Source: Streptomyces europaeiscabiei (GTDB lineage: Bacteria; Actinomycetota; Actinomycetes; Streptomycetales; Streptomycetaceae). Taken from it: a stretch of DNA of 50,016 bases. The notes under the pieces were generated by a model. It was not told where the DNA came from, did not search any database, and saw only the letters and a list, made by a program, of their open reading frames with translations. The DNA lies in the NCBI RefSeq assembly GCF_001550375.1, contig NZ_LRTR01000103.1:1-50016 (forward strand), in the 5' to 3' direction. Position numbers and translations under genes: made by a program. This document shows, piece after piece, positions 17,570 to 27,100 of the stretch (positions are counted from its first letter, which is position 1; every line of letters begins with the position of its first letter).

Positions 17570-18673
17570 CTACTCCAGGCCGGCGGACTTGCAGGCCTTG
17601 GCGTACTCGGCGGTGCAGATGTCGGCGACCGTGTACAGACCGTCCTTGACGACCGTGTCCTTGATGTTCTCCTTGGTGACGGAGACCGGGGTCAGCAGCT
17701 TCGCCTGGACCTTGTCGCCGGAGCCGCTGGTCACCTCGGTGTCGGCCAGGGACTTGATGTCCTTGCCCTCCAGCAGGTTGACCGCGAGCTCGGCGGCCGT
17801 GTCGGCCTCCGGCTTGTAGGCCTTGTAGACCGTGGAGGACTGCGTGCCGGCGACGATCCGCTGGATGGCCGCGAGCTCGGCGTCCTGACCGGTCAGCGGG
17901 ATGTTGCTGATCTTCGCACCCTTGAGGGTGTTGGCGATGCCACCGGCCATGCCGTCGTTGGCCGCGTAGACGCCCGCGATGTTCTTGGCGCCCAGCTGGG
18001 TGATCGCCGCGGACATCTTCTCGGCGGCGACGGTGTCCTTCCACAGGCCGGACTGCTCGTAGGCGATGTCGACCTTGCCGTCGAGGGCCTGGTGCGCGCC
18101 CTTCTTGAACTGGCCGGCGTTCGGGTCGGCGTCGTCGCCGTTGATCATGACGACCTTGGACTTGGTGGTCGCCTTGTCGCCGAGCGCGTCGAGGAGGGCC
18201 TGTCCCTGGAGCTCGCCGACCTTGACGTTGTCGAAGGAGACGTAGGCCGAGACCGGGCCCTGGGCGAGACGGTCGTAGGCGACGACCTTGACGCCCTTGT
18301 CCACCGCGGACTGGATGGAGGACTTGATGGCGGCGGAGTCCTGGGCGGAGACGACGATGACCTTGACGCCCTTGGTCACCATGGTGCTCATCTGCTGAGC
18401 CTGCTTGTTCGGGTCAGCCGCGGCGTTCGCGTACTGGACATCGCAGTCGTCGCAGAGTTCCTTGACCTTGGCCTCGAAGTAAGGCTTGTCGAACTTCTCG
18501 TACCGCGCGGTGACCGAGTCGGGCAGGAGCAGACCGATCGACTTGCTGTCCGAGCCGCTGTCGCTACCGCTGTCCGAGTCCTTGTCGTCGCCGGCCTTGC
18601 CACAGGCCGCCACGGACAGCGCCAGCGAGATCGCGGTGGCGCCGATCGCGACTCTACGCATCGTTGCGTTCAT
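17570..18673 (-). CDS. xylF: Xylose-binding lipoprotein (CUT2 substrate-binding protein)
   Basis: A 367-residue periplasmic-binding-protein-fold lipoprotein. The signal peptide ends in the lipobox LSVAAC with Cys24, followed by an Asp/Ser/Gly linker (DSDSGSDSGSDSKS). The mature domain resembles XylF: IGLLLPDSVTARYEKFDKPYF, VIVVSAQDSAAIKSSI, VKVVAYDRLAQG and GVYAANDGMAGGIANTL. It is the first gene of the xylFGH operon. GGGAGG is present upstream of the ATG. The 124-bp upstream region holds a 13-base match to the Rok7B7 target sequence as I recall it, and the regulator gene lies just upstream in the same direction. Confidence 0.9.
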   Translation of the reverse strand: MNATMRRVAIGATAISLALSVAACGKAGDDKDSDSGSDSGSDSKSIGLLLPDSVTARYEKFDKPYFEAKVKELCDDCDVQYANAAADPNKQAQQMSTMVTKGVKVIVVSAQDSAAIKSSIQSAVDKGVKVVAYDRLAQGPVSAYVSFDNVKVGELQGQALLDALGDKATTKSKVVMINGDDADPNAGQFKKGAHQALDGKVDIAYEQSGLWKDTVAAEKMSAAITQLGAKNIAGVYAANDGMAGGIANTLKGAKISNIPLTGQDAELAAIQRIVAGTQSSTVYKAYKPEADTAAELAVNLLEGKDIKSLADTEVTSGSGDKVQAKLLTPVSVTKENIKDTVVKDGLYTVADICTAEYAKACKSAGLE

Positions 18674-18750
18674 TTGGGTTGTGCCTCCCTGACACGGGCC
18701 GCAGCACTGCGGCCGAGGTGGCTGGAAGTCAACTCGGCCACACGTGCGAC

Positions 18751-18763
18751 GTCAAGAAGTAAA
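18751..18763 (-). promoter_or_regulatory. Putative Rok7B7 binding site upstream of xylF
   Basis: On the leftward strand TTTACTTCTTGAC fits all 13 positions of the Rok7B7 target consensus TTKAMKHSTTSAV, quoted from memory of work on S. coelicolor. It lies 78 bp upstream of the xylF start. The CTTGAC end could also serve as a -35 element. Confidence 0.5.
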
Positions 18764-18797
18764 TCCTTAACGGGTTGGCAACGGCGTGTTTCGTTCT

Positions 18798-19997
18798 CTA
18801 AGTGAAGACAGGGGTTGCCGCGGAGAGGGTTCCGTCCAAAAGGGTCGAATCACCCATCTCGCTGAGGGCCAGGGCCAGGGCCCCGAGGACCTCGGCACGG
18901 CCACCAAGTGCCCCTGGCAGCACTGAGAGTTGACGTGCGGCACTCGGGATCGCGTACCGGCCGACCGACTCCCTTATGGGTCCGAGAACCAGCTCTCCGG
19001 CCTCGGCGAGATCGCCACCGAGGACCACGCGGCTCGGGTTCAACAGATTGCAGAGATTGGCGACTCCACTTCCGATGTGTCGGCCGACGTCGGCGATCAC
19101 CCGACGGCAGCCCGGGTCCCCGTCCCTCGCCAACCGTACGACCCCTTCCATGGTCAGGTCGGTGCCGTGGCTGGACTGGAGGAGCGGCAGCACATAGCGC
19201 GCGGCTGCGAAGGTCTCCAGGCAGCCGCGGTTGCCGCAGCGGCAGACGGGTCCGGATTCATCAAGAGTAATATGCCCGATTTCTCCCGCTGTGCCACCCG
19301 GGCCCCTGTAGATCTTGCCATCGATCACCAGCCCGGCACCCACACCACTGGACACCTTGATGTACGCCAGGTCCCGAACGCCCCGGCCGCTGCCCCAGAC
19401 CAGCTCACCGAGGGCGCCGAGGTTGGCGTCGTTGTCCACGTGCACCGTCACACCGAGGCGGTCGCGCATCTCGGCGGCGGGCTTGGTGCCGGTCCAGCCA
19501 GGCAGAATGGCGGTGGAGCCGAGCGACCCCGACTCCACGTCGATCGGGCCGGGCACGCCGAGACCCACACCCGCGATCTTCGTAGGATCCACACCGATGG
19601 CCTCGATCAACCGGGTGACGAGCTGCTCCGCCCGGTCGAACCCCTGGGTCGAGGAGGCGTCCACGTCCAGCGGCTCGGCCTCCTCGGCGAGCACCTGATG
19701 GGCGAGGTTCCCTATCGCGACGCGCAAATGCGTGTGCCCGAAGTCCACGCCGATCACGATCCCGGCGTCCCCGCTGAGCGAGACCGCGCGCGCCCGGCGG
19801 CCGCCCGCCGACGTGGGCGTGACCTCGACGGTTCCACCGTCCTTCAGCTCGCGCACGATGTTGGAGACCGTGGCCGCGGACAGGCCGGTCGTCCTGGCGA
19901 TCTCCGCCTGAGTGAGCGACCCGGCGAGCCGCACCGCCCGTACGACGCGCTCGAGATTTGCTCGGTGCAGCGACGACTGCGACCCCGGAGTCTCCAT
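18798..19997 (-). CDS. rok7B7: ROK-family transcriptional regulator, Rok7B7/XylR type
   Basis: A 399-residue regulator. A winged helix-turn-helix occupies residues 27-60 (SLTQAEIARTTGLSAATVSN), followed by the ROK sugar-kinase-like domain with the phosphate loop IGVDFGHTHLRVAIG and the zinc-binding CRCGNRGCLE (Cys252, 254, 259) after GEIGHITLDES. The ATG at 19997 is taken as start; a GTG 12 bases upstream is possible. It is encoded next to xylFGH in the same direction. In S. coelicolor Rok7B7 affects xylose transport, carbon catabolite repression and antibiotic production, and gene order here is the same. Its own upstream region (19998-20199) has a perfect inverted repeat GTCAAG-TC-CTTGAC at 20121-20134. 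Confidence 0.9.
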   Translation of the reverse strand: METPGSQSSLHRANLERVVRAVRLAGSLTQAEIARTTGLSAATVSNIVRELKDGGTVEVTPTSAGGRRARAVSLSGDAGIVIGVDFGHTHLRVAIGNLAHQVLAEEAEPLDVDASSTQGFDRAEQLVTRLIEAIGVDPTKIAGVGLGVPGPIDVESGSLGSTAILPGWTGTKPAAEMRDRLGVTVHVDNDANLGALGELVWGSGRGVRDLAYIKVSSGVGAGLVIDGKIYRGPGGTAGEIGHITLDESGPVCRCGNRGCLETFAAARYVLPLLQSSHGTDLTMEGVVRLARDGDPGCRRVIADVGRHIGSGVANLCNLLNPSRVVLGGDLAEAGELVLGPIRESVGRYAIPSAARQLSVLPGALGGRAEVLGALALALSEMGDSTLLDGTLSAATPVFT

Positions 19998-20199
19998 CGA
20001 CTCATCCACTCCCGTCCCAGGCTGGGCGGCCCGCACGCCGCCCGTGACCCAGCTCACAGCAACGGAACCCGGGTCACTTACAAGTTGTGAACTCCAAGCT
20101 CCGCTGAACGGGTTACCGCAGTCAAGTCCTTGACGGAAACTGAGACCGCCGAATGACCACTAAATGTCACTCTGCGGCTACTTGAGGTCCCGGAACGGG

Positions 20200-21132
20200 C
20201 TACTTGAGGGTCGCCGAGGTGAGGCCCGCCTGGACCTGGCGCTGGAAGGAGAGATAGACCACGAGCATGGGGATCATGGCGATGGTGACACCGGCGAAGA
20301 GGACGGGCAGGTCGGAGGCGTAGCCCTGCTGCTGCTGGAGCTGGATGAGGCCCTGGGTGAGGACGTACCGCTCGGGATCGTCGCCGCTCTGCGGCTGCAT
20401 GAGGACCGTGGGAAGGATGAACTGGTTCCACTGGCCCAGCGTGTTGAAGATTCCCACGCTGATCAGTCCCGGCTTGGCCATCGGCAGCATGACCTGGAAG
20501 AACGTCCGGGTGTGCGAGGCCCCGTCGAGGATGGCCGCCTCGAAGACGGCGGTGGGCAGCGTCCGGAAGAAGGCGTGCATGAAGAACACGGTGAACGGCA
20601 GCGAGTAGGCGACGTACACCAGGATCAGCCCCTGGTAGGTGTTCAGCATGTCCAGCCGTTTGACCATGAAGAACAGCGGCACCAGGGCCAGGAACACGGG
20701 GAACATCGCGCCTGCGACGAAGAAGTAGTACAGCAGCCGGTTGCCCCGGAAGGGGTAGCGGGCCAGGACGTACGCGGCCATCGAGCCGAACAGCATGGTC
20801 AGCGGCACCGAGAAGACCAGCACGATGACGGTGTTGAAAAAGTAGTCCCCGATGCCCTTGTCCCAGGCGCGGGAGAAGACGTCCAGGGACCAGTTGTCGG
20901 GCCAGCCGAAGGCCGAGCCGCCGATCTGGGCGTCGGTCTTGAAGGAGCTGAGCACCAGCCACAGCAGCGGCAGCACGATCAGCAGGGCCCACAGGGCGAG
21001 GAAGCCGTGCGAGAAGACGTTCAGGACGACGCCTTCGCCGCGCTCGTCGCCGGGGCCGGTCCGGCCCTTGCTCACCGTCGGGCCGGTGGGGACCGAGTCG
21101 CCGCGCGAGGCGGTCTTGAGGGGTGCGCTCAT
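20200..21132 (-). CDS. ngcG: Chitooligosaccharide ABC transporter permease, MalG type
   Basis: A 310-residue inner-membrane subunit with about six membrane helices. The EAA loop reads FEAAILDGASHTRTFFQVMLPM, followed by AKPGLISVGIFNTLGQWNQF, typical of the MalG branch of CUT1. The ATG at 21132 is preferred over an upstream GTG that lies inside the end of the previous gene. It is the last gene of the leftward ngcE-ngcF-ngcG operon; 19 bp separate it from ngcF. The neighbouring rok7B7 gene is transcribed in the same direction from its own promoter. The name depends on the NgcE assignment and on remembered synteny with S. coelicolor. Confidence 0.85.
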   Translation of the reverse strand: MSAPLKTASRGDSVPTGPTVSKGRTGPGDERGEGVVLNVFSHGFLALWALLIVLPLLWLVLSSFKTDAQIGGSAFGWPDNWSLDVFSRAWDKGIGDYFFNTVIVLVFSVPLTMLFGSMAAYVLARYPFRGNRLLYYFFVAGAMFPVFLALVPLFFMVKRLDMLNTYQGLILVYVAYSLPFTVFFMHAFFRTLPTAVFEAAILDGASHTRTFFQVMLPMAKPGLISVGIFNTLGQWNQFILPTVLMQPQSGDDPERYVLTQGLIQLQQQQGYASDLPVLFAGVTIAMIPMLVVYLSFQRQVQAGLTSATLK

Positions 21133-21151
21133 GGTGTGTCGTCTCTCCCGC

Positions 21152-22081
21152 TCAGAACTCGACGCGCTCACGACGGGTGGCACGCAGCATGACCACCGAC
21201 ACGATCAGGGTGAGGAGCAGCATCACGACGCCCATCGCGCAGGCGTAGCCGCTCCTGCCGTACAACAGGAAGTTCCGCATCATCACGGTGGCCATGACCT
21301 CGCTGTGGTGGTCGGGGCCGCCCCCGTACTCGCCCGCGGTCATGGTCGAGACCAGGATGAACATGTCCATCGCCACGATGCCGAGATAGACCCAGGCGGT
21401 CTGCACGGAGTCCCACAGCAGCGGCAGGGTGATGCGGAAGAACGTGTGGGCGCGGCCGGCGCCGTCGATCAGCGCGGCCTCGTAGATGTCCCTCGGGATG
21501 GCCTGCATGGCGGCGGAGAACAGCACGAGGTAGAAGCCGACACCGTGCCAGACGACGACCAGGATGAGCGCCCAGAGCACGAAGTTCGGTTCGTTCAGCC
21601 ACTCGACGGGGCTGCTCTCGTCGACCAGTCCCAGCTTCAGCAGGAGGCCGTTGAGCATGCCGCCGCTGTCACTGCGGTACACGGCCCCGAACAGCACCGC
21701 GAGGATCGCCAGCGACAGCACCTGCGGGAAGAAGTACACGATCTTGTAGAACCCCGACCCGGCGACCCCCGAGACCCCGCCGGCCCGGCCGCGTCCGCCC
21801 GCGTTCAGCATGAACGCGAAGAACAGCGCGAGCAGGATGGTGACGACCGGGATGAACACCAGGAACAGGATGTTGTGCCAGATCGCCTGGAGGAAGATGT
21901 CGTCCTCGAACAGCGCCGTGTAGTTGTCCAGGCCGATGAAGGAGAACGTCTGCGACTGCCCCTTCCAGTCCGTCAGCGAATAGCCGAACGTCTGGATGTA
22001 CGGCCAGATCACGAAGATCAGATAAAGCGCCACGGGGACGAGGAGAAACCCCGCGACGAACCGGTTCTGCCCTTTACGCAT
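21152..22081 (-). CDS. ngcF: Chitooligosaccharide ABC transporter permease, MalF type
   Basis: A 309-residue permease, partner of NgcG. The first helix is FVAGFLLVPVALYLIFVIW, then the periplasmic stretch SLTDWKGQSQTFSFIGLDNY shared by MalF-type subunits, and the EAA loop YEAALIDGAGRAHTFFRITLP. The ATG at 22081 has AGGGA nine bases upstream and is preferred over an earlier in-frame ATG. It is separated from ngcE by 136 bp that contain a dispersed hairpin repeat, which may reduce read-through from the binding-protein gene. Confidence 0.86.
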   Translation of the reverse strand: MRKGQNRFVAGFLLVPVALYLIFVIWPYIQTFGYSLTDWKGQSQTFSFIGLDNYTALFEDDIFLQAIWHNILFLVFIPVVTILLALFFAFMLNAGGRGRAGGVSGVAGSGFYKIVYFFPQVLSLAILAVLFGAVYRSDSGGMLNGLLLKLGLVDESSPVEWLNEPNFVLWALILVVVWHGVGFYLVLFSAAMQAIPRDIYEAALIDGAGRAHTFFRITLPLLWDSVQTAWVYLGIVAMDMFILVSTMTAGEYGGGPDHHSEVMATVMMRNFLLYGRSGYACAMGVVMLLLTLIVSVVMLRATRRERVEF

Positions 22082-22134
22082 TGGCGTTTCCCTGCCTCGG
22101 GTTCCGTGAGACGAAAGGCGCACCCCAGTTTTTC

Positions 22135-22165
22135 AGGGGCACGGGAACTGCGCGACGAGCCACGG
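22135..22165 (-). repeat. Dispersed 3'-flank hairpin repeat, copy 4
   Basis: On the leftward strand: CCGTGGCTCGTCGCGC, then AGTTCCCGTGCCCCT. It lies 52 bp after the ngcE stop, between ngcE and ngcF, in the family orientation. Confidence 0.65.
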
Positions 22166-22217
22166 CGAACCCGCAGCTCACCACAGCGCGCAGCTCCCAC
22201 GGCGCTCCGACGCCCCA

Positions 22218-23690
22218 CTAGTCCCGACGGTTCTTCTTGGAATCCGGGTCCTTGGCCTGCTTGTCCACCGCGGCCTGCGCCCGCTTCAACCACTCGGCCG
22301 GCTGGATCCGCTTCGCCATCAGTTCGTTCGACGCGTTCTGGATCGCCGTGTCCATCTCGCTGTACCACTCGGTGTACAGGTACCGGAACGTGTCGTCCCC
22401 GGCGGCCTTGGACACTTCCACCGTCGACTGCGTACCGGGCCGCAGCGAGACCCCGGTGTCGACGCCGTCCTTCACGATCGTCAGGGAGTTCGCCTCCTTG
22501 GCGAAGAGCGTCGACCACTCCTTGGAGAGCATCATCCGCATGAACTCCTTGGCCGCCGGCAGGTTCTTCGCCTTGGCCGGGATGATGAACGGCTCCCCGG
22601 ATCCGGCCCGGATCGCCTCGAACGGCATCACGCTGTCCGGCAGCACCGGCATCGGCATGAACGTCATGTCGAAGTCGTCCGGCGTCTGCTTGAGCTGCTC
22701 GTTCTCCAGCCAGGAACCGGAGGTGATGAAGACGGCCTTGTACTGGTTCCAGCGGGCCTGGGACTCCGTGTGGGTGAGGCCGTTCGTGCCGGGCATCAGA
22801 TAGCCCTTCTCGACGACCTCGTAGATCGCCTCGACACCGGCCTTCGCGGCGTCGGAGCCGACGAACGCCTTCGGGTCGAGGTTGTCGATCGCCTTCATGG
22901 CGTCCAGGCCGCCCGTCTTGGCGATCAGGTCCATGATGGCGACGTTGATGTAGTACGGGTACTTGCCCTGGTGGGCGAGGCCGCCGATGCCCTTGGCCTT
23001 GGCCTCCTTGCAGATGGTGAGGAAGTCGGCCCAGGTCTTGGGCTCCTCCCAGCCGTTCTCCTTGAAGAGCTTGCCGGAGTACCACAGGCCCCACACCGTG
23101 TAGATGTAGTTCAGGGCGACGACCTTGTTCTCCTGCATGCCCGCGTCGAGCGTGCCGGCGATCAGCGTGTCCCGGACCTTCTTGCTCGGGTCGTCGATCG
23201 AGGGGGCGTCCAGGACCTCGGCGAGGTCGAGGAGCTGGTCGTTCTTGTACAGGACGTCGATCGGGATCTGCTGGGCGCCGGAGTCGTCGACGATGTCCGG
23301 CGGGTTGCCCGCGTTGAACCGCGGCTGGAGCTTGCCGGTGATCTCCTGGGTGCCGGTGTGGGTGGAGGTGACCCCCCACTTCTTCTGGAAGGCGGCCTCC
23401 CAGGCCTTGGCGTAGGCGTCGCCGTAGCCGCCCTTGAAGATGACGACGTCGAGCTTGCTGCCCTTCTTGACGCCGAAGGGGTTCGACTCGGAGGTCTCGC
23501 CCTGGCTGTCCTTGGAGGTGTCGTCGCCTCCGCCCCCGCTGGCACACGCGGACAGGAAGCTCATCGTCGGGACGGTGATCAGGCCGAGCGCGGCGGAACG
23601 CTTGATCAGATCGCGACGGCCGACGCCTTCGGGGTCGGTGGTGCCGACCCCCTCGGGGCCGTTGTCGTTCTCAGCGGTAGTGGATCCCAT
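22218..23690 (-). CDS. ngcE: N-acetylglucosamine/chitooligosaccharide-binding lipoprotein
   Basis: A 490-residue extracellular binding protein. The N-terminal region has a twin-arginine-like motif (GRRDLIKRSAALGL, Arg25-Arg26) and a lipobox FLSAC with Cys49, so it may be a Tat-exported lipoprotein, as reported for related Streptomyces proteins. The mature part resembles NgcE: LDVVIFKGGYGDAYAKAWE, NGWEEPKTWADFL, FITSGSWLENEQL. The ATG at 23690 is taken over an upstream ATG because GAGG precedes it by nine bases. S. coelicolor NgcEFG takes up chitooligosaccharides. A DasR-like box overlaps the candidate promoter, consistent with GlcNAc-dependent control. Confidence 0.88.
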   Translation of the reverse strand: MGSTTAENDNGPEGVGTTDPEGVGRRDLIKRSAALGLITVPTMSFLSACASGGGGDDTSKDSQGETSESNPFGVKKGSKLDVVIFKGGYGDAYAKAWEAAFQKKWGVTSTHTGTQEITGKLQPRFNAGNPPDIVDDSGAQQIPIDVLYKNDQLLDLAEVLDAPSIDDPSKKVRDTLIAGTLDAGMQENKVVALNYIYTVWGLWYSGKLFKENGWEEPKTWADFLTICKEAKAKGIGGLAHQGKYPYYINVAIMDLIAKTGGLDAMKAIDNLDPKAFVGSDAAKAGVEAIYEVVEKGYLMPGTNGLTHTESQARWNQYKAVFITSGSWLENEQLKQTPDDFDMTFMPMPVLPDSVMPFEAIRAGSGEPFIIPAKAKNLPAAKEFMRMMLSKEWSTLFAKEANSLTIVKDGVDTGVSLRPGTQSTVEVSKAAGDDTFRYLYTEWYSEMDTAIQNASNELMAKRIQPAEWLKRAQAAVDKQAKDPDSKKNRRD

Positions 23691-23886
23691 GCTCAAGTCC
23701 TCGCCTTCTCCAGGACTCAGGCGGTGAACCGGATCCTCCCGGCACCGCGGTCGGTTCAAGCTGGGGTCGTGCGTGAGGATTCAACAGGGGCAACACGGCG
23801 GTCGGCGCGCGGACACGTCCGCGACCACCGGTAATTCCCCCCAGGTAGCGCCTGCCCGCAGCTGTGCGACGACTATGCGGACGCCG

Positions 23887-23919
23887 ACAGGTATAGTCCA
23901 CTTCCCGCCAGAGGGGCAA
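23887..23919 (-). promoter_or_regulatory. ngcE promoter with overlapping DasR-like box (dre)
   Basis: ACAGGTATAGTCCACT (23887-23902) matches the dre consensus ACTGGTCTAGTCCACT at 14 of 16 positions. On the leftward strand a candidate -35 TTGCCC (23914-23919) and -10 TATACC (23890-23895) are 18 bp apart, and the -10 lies within the box, so a bound DasR would cover the promoter. The ngcE start is 197 bp downstream. Confidence 0.6.
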
Positions 23920-24091
23920 GATCGAATGCAAGGTTCACCATCGGTCTTTTCCGAGTTGAGACCTCTCGGAAATATGAGCGCCGTTGCGCCACCTGACCGG
24001 AAAATACCCGCCATTCGACCCGGATGGCGCACTCAACACCCTTGACATCACTCGCCACTTCAATCCCTACTGGTCCCTGCGTTACACGGTC

Positions 24092-24103
24092 GACAACGTT
24101 GTC
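24092..24103. promoter_or_regulatory. Palindromic operator upstream of the GH92 gene
   Basis: GACAACGTTGTC is a perfect 12-bp palindrome with a central CpG, LacI-operator-like, about 60 bp before the mannosidase start and downstream of the candidate -35 TTGACA. The same sequence in the same 16-base context (TCGACAACGTTGTCCT) recurs at 28128-28139, after the gene. Confidence 0.6.
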
Positions 24104-24162
24104 CTCTTCCGATCATTCCTTGATCGAAATCAGTCTGCTGGACGTAGGGAGGGTGCTCGCCG

Positions 24163-27100
24163 ATGCGGCACGGACGGGGTTCCACGGCGGCGCTGGGCGC
24201 CGCCGCGTTCGCTCTGGTGGTGGCCTCGCAGGGCGCGGCCGTCGCGTTACCGGACCGACCGGCGGCCGGCGAGCGGGAGTTCAGCTCCTCGTTCGAACCG
24301 GACGAGCCGGCTCCGGACTGGCTCAGCACGGTCGACACGGCACCGGACGGCTCCGCGCGGGCCTCCGGTGTCGACGGCGGCTACACCACCGGCATCCCGG
24401 GCAACATCACCGACCACGTCACCGACGTCCGGGCCAGCGGCGAGAACGCGAGCGGCGGGGAGGTGAAGGAGAACCTCGTCGACGGCGAGTCCGGCACCAA
24501 GTGGCTCACCTTCCAGCCCACCGGCTGGGCCGAGTTCGACCTCGACAGGCCGGCCAGGGTGGTGACCTACGCGCTGACCTCGGCGAACGACTTCGAGACC
24601 CGCGACCCGAAGGACTGGACCCTCCAGGGCTCCACCGACGGCAAGGAGTGGAGGACCCTGGACACCCGCTCCGGCGAGACCTTCGAGGAGCGGTTGCGGA
24701 CGAAGTCGTACGACATCCCCGGCGACGCGGCGGCCGAGTACCGGCACTTCCGGCTCGACATCACCAGGAACAACGGCGCCTCGATGATCACCCAGCTCGC
24801 CGATGTGCAGTTCTCCACGGGCGGCGGGCAGGCACCCCCGCCGAAGGAGATGCTGTCGCTGGTCGACCGGGGCCCGAGCGGCTCGGCGACCGCGAAGGCG
24901 GGCGCGGGCTTCACCGGCAAGCGGGCCCTCAGGTACGCGGGCCGGCACACGGCGGACGGCCGGGCGTACTCGTACAACAAGGTCTTCGACGTGAACGTGG
25001 CCGTCGAGCGGAACACCGAGCTGGCCTACCGGATCTTCCCGTCGATGGCGGACGGCGATCTGGACTACGACGCCACGAACGTCTCGGTCGACCTGGTCTT
25101 CACCGACGGCACCTCGCTCAGCGGTCTGCGGGCGGTGGACGGCCACGGATTCCCGCTGTCGCCGCGCGGACAGGGCGCGGCGAAGGTGCTGTACGTCAAC
25201 CAGTGGAACGACGTGGTCTCACGGATCGGCTCGGTCGCGGCCGGCCGGACCGTGGACCGGATCGTGGTGGCCTACGACTCCCCGAAGGGCCCGGCGAGGT
25301 TCCGCGGCTGGCTCGACGACGTGACGCTGCGGGTGCGCGCGCCCGAGCGGCCGAAGACACATCTTTCCGACTACGCGGTGACCACCAGGGGAACGAACTC
25401 CAGCGGCGGTTTCTCCCGCGGCAACAACTTTCCGGCGACGGCGGTGCCCCATGGCTTCAACTTCTGGACGCCGGTGACCAACGCGGGCTCGCTGAGCTGG
25501 CTGTACGACTACGCACGGGCCAACAACGCGGACAACCTGCCGACCGTCCAGGCGTTCAGCGCGAGTCATGAGCCGAGCCCCTGGATGGGCGACCGGCAGA
25601 CCTTCCAGGTGATGCCCTCCGCCGCCACCGGCACGCCCGAACTGAGCCGCACGGCACGGGCGTTGCCCTTCCGGCACGAGAACGAGACGGCCCGCCCGTA
25701 CTACTACGGGGTGCGCTTCGAGAACGGCGTCAAGGCCGAGATGGCACCGACCGACCACGCGGCGGTGCTGCGCTTCACCTATCCCGGGGACGACGCGAGC
25801 GTCCTCTTCGACAATGTGACGGACCAGGCGGGCCTGACCCTGGACAAGGCCTCGGGCGTCGTGACGGGCTTCTCGGATGTGAAGTCCGGACTGTCGACGG
25901 GCGCGACCCGCCTCTTCGTGTACGGGGTCTTCGACGCACCGGTCACGGACGGCGGCTCGACCGGTGTGAAGGGCCACCTCCGCTTCGACGCGGGCGAGGA
26001 CCGCACGGTGACGCTCCGCCTGGCCACCTCCCTCATCGGCCTCGACCAGGCGAAGGACAACCTGCGCCAGGAGATCCCGGACGGCACGTCCTTCGAGACG
26101 GTGAAGGACCGGGCGCGAACGCAGTGGGACCGCCTGCTGGGAAGGGTGGAGGTCGAGGGTGCGACCCCCGATCGGCTCACCACGCTGTACTCCAGCCTCT
26201 ACCGGCTGTACCTGTACCCCAACTCCGGCTTCGAGAAGGTCGGTTCGACGTACAAGTACGCCTCGCCCTTCTCCCCCATGACCGGCCAGGACACCCCGAC
26301 CCACACCGGCGCGAAGATCGTCGACGGCAAGGTGTACGTCAACAACGGCTTCTGGGACACCTATCGGACGACCTGGCCCGCGTACTCGCTCCTGACGCCC
26401 CATCAGGCGGGTGAGATGGTCGACGGTTTCGTGCAGCAGTACAAGGACGGTGGCTGGACCTCCCGCTGGTCCTCCCCCGGCTACGCGGACCTGATGACGG
26501 GCACCTCGTCGGACGTCGCATTCGCGGACGCATACGTCAAGGGCGTCGACTTCGACGCGAAGGCGGCCTACGAGGCGGCCCTGAAGAACGCCACGGTCGT
26601 GCCGCCCTCGGCGGGCGTCGGCCGCAAGGGCATGGCCACCTCGCCCTTCCTCGGCTACACCGGCACCGACACCCACGAGGGCCTGTCCTGGGCCCTGGAG
26701 GGCTACCTCAACGACTACGGCATCGCCCGGATGGGCCGGTCCCTGTACCGGAAGACGGGTGAGAAGCGGTACGAGGAGGAGTCCGCCTACTTCCTCAACA
26801 GGGCCCAGAACTATGTGCAGTTGTTCGACAAGGAGGCCGGGTTCTTCCAGGGCCGCGACGGCAACGGGGCCTGGCGGCTCGACTCCGCGAAGTACGACCC
26901 CCGCGTCTGGGGCCACGACTACACGGAGACCAACGGCTGGGGCTACGCCTTCACCGCACCGCAGGACAGCAAGGGCCTGGCCAACCTGTACGGCGGTCGC
27001 GCCGGGCTGGCGGAGAAGCTGGACACCTACTTCTCCACCCCGGAGACGGCCTCCCCGGACTTCGTCGGCTCCTACGGCGGAGTCATCCACGAGATGACCG

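Larger units (their letters stand above)
23691..24162. other. Divergent intergenic region between ngcE and the GH92 gene
   Basis: This 472-bp region is markedly more AT-rich than its flanks around 23930-24060. It contains the leftward ngcE promoter with the DasR-like box, a candidate rightward -35 (TTGACA, 24042-24047) for the mannosidase gene, and a perfect palindrome at 24092-24103. No convincing coding sequence is present. Confidence 0.6.

Noticed and set aside
20121..20134. GTCAAG-TC-CTTGAC as a second Rok7B7 site
   Set aside because: It is a perfect inverted repeat in the rok7B7 promoter region but fits the recalled consensus at only about 10 of 13 positions, so it is noted in the gene entry and not called.
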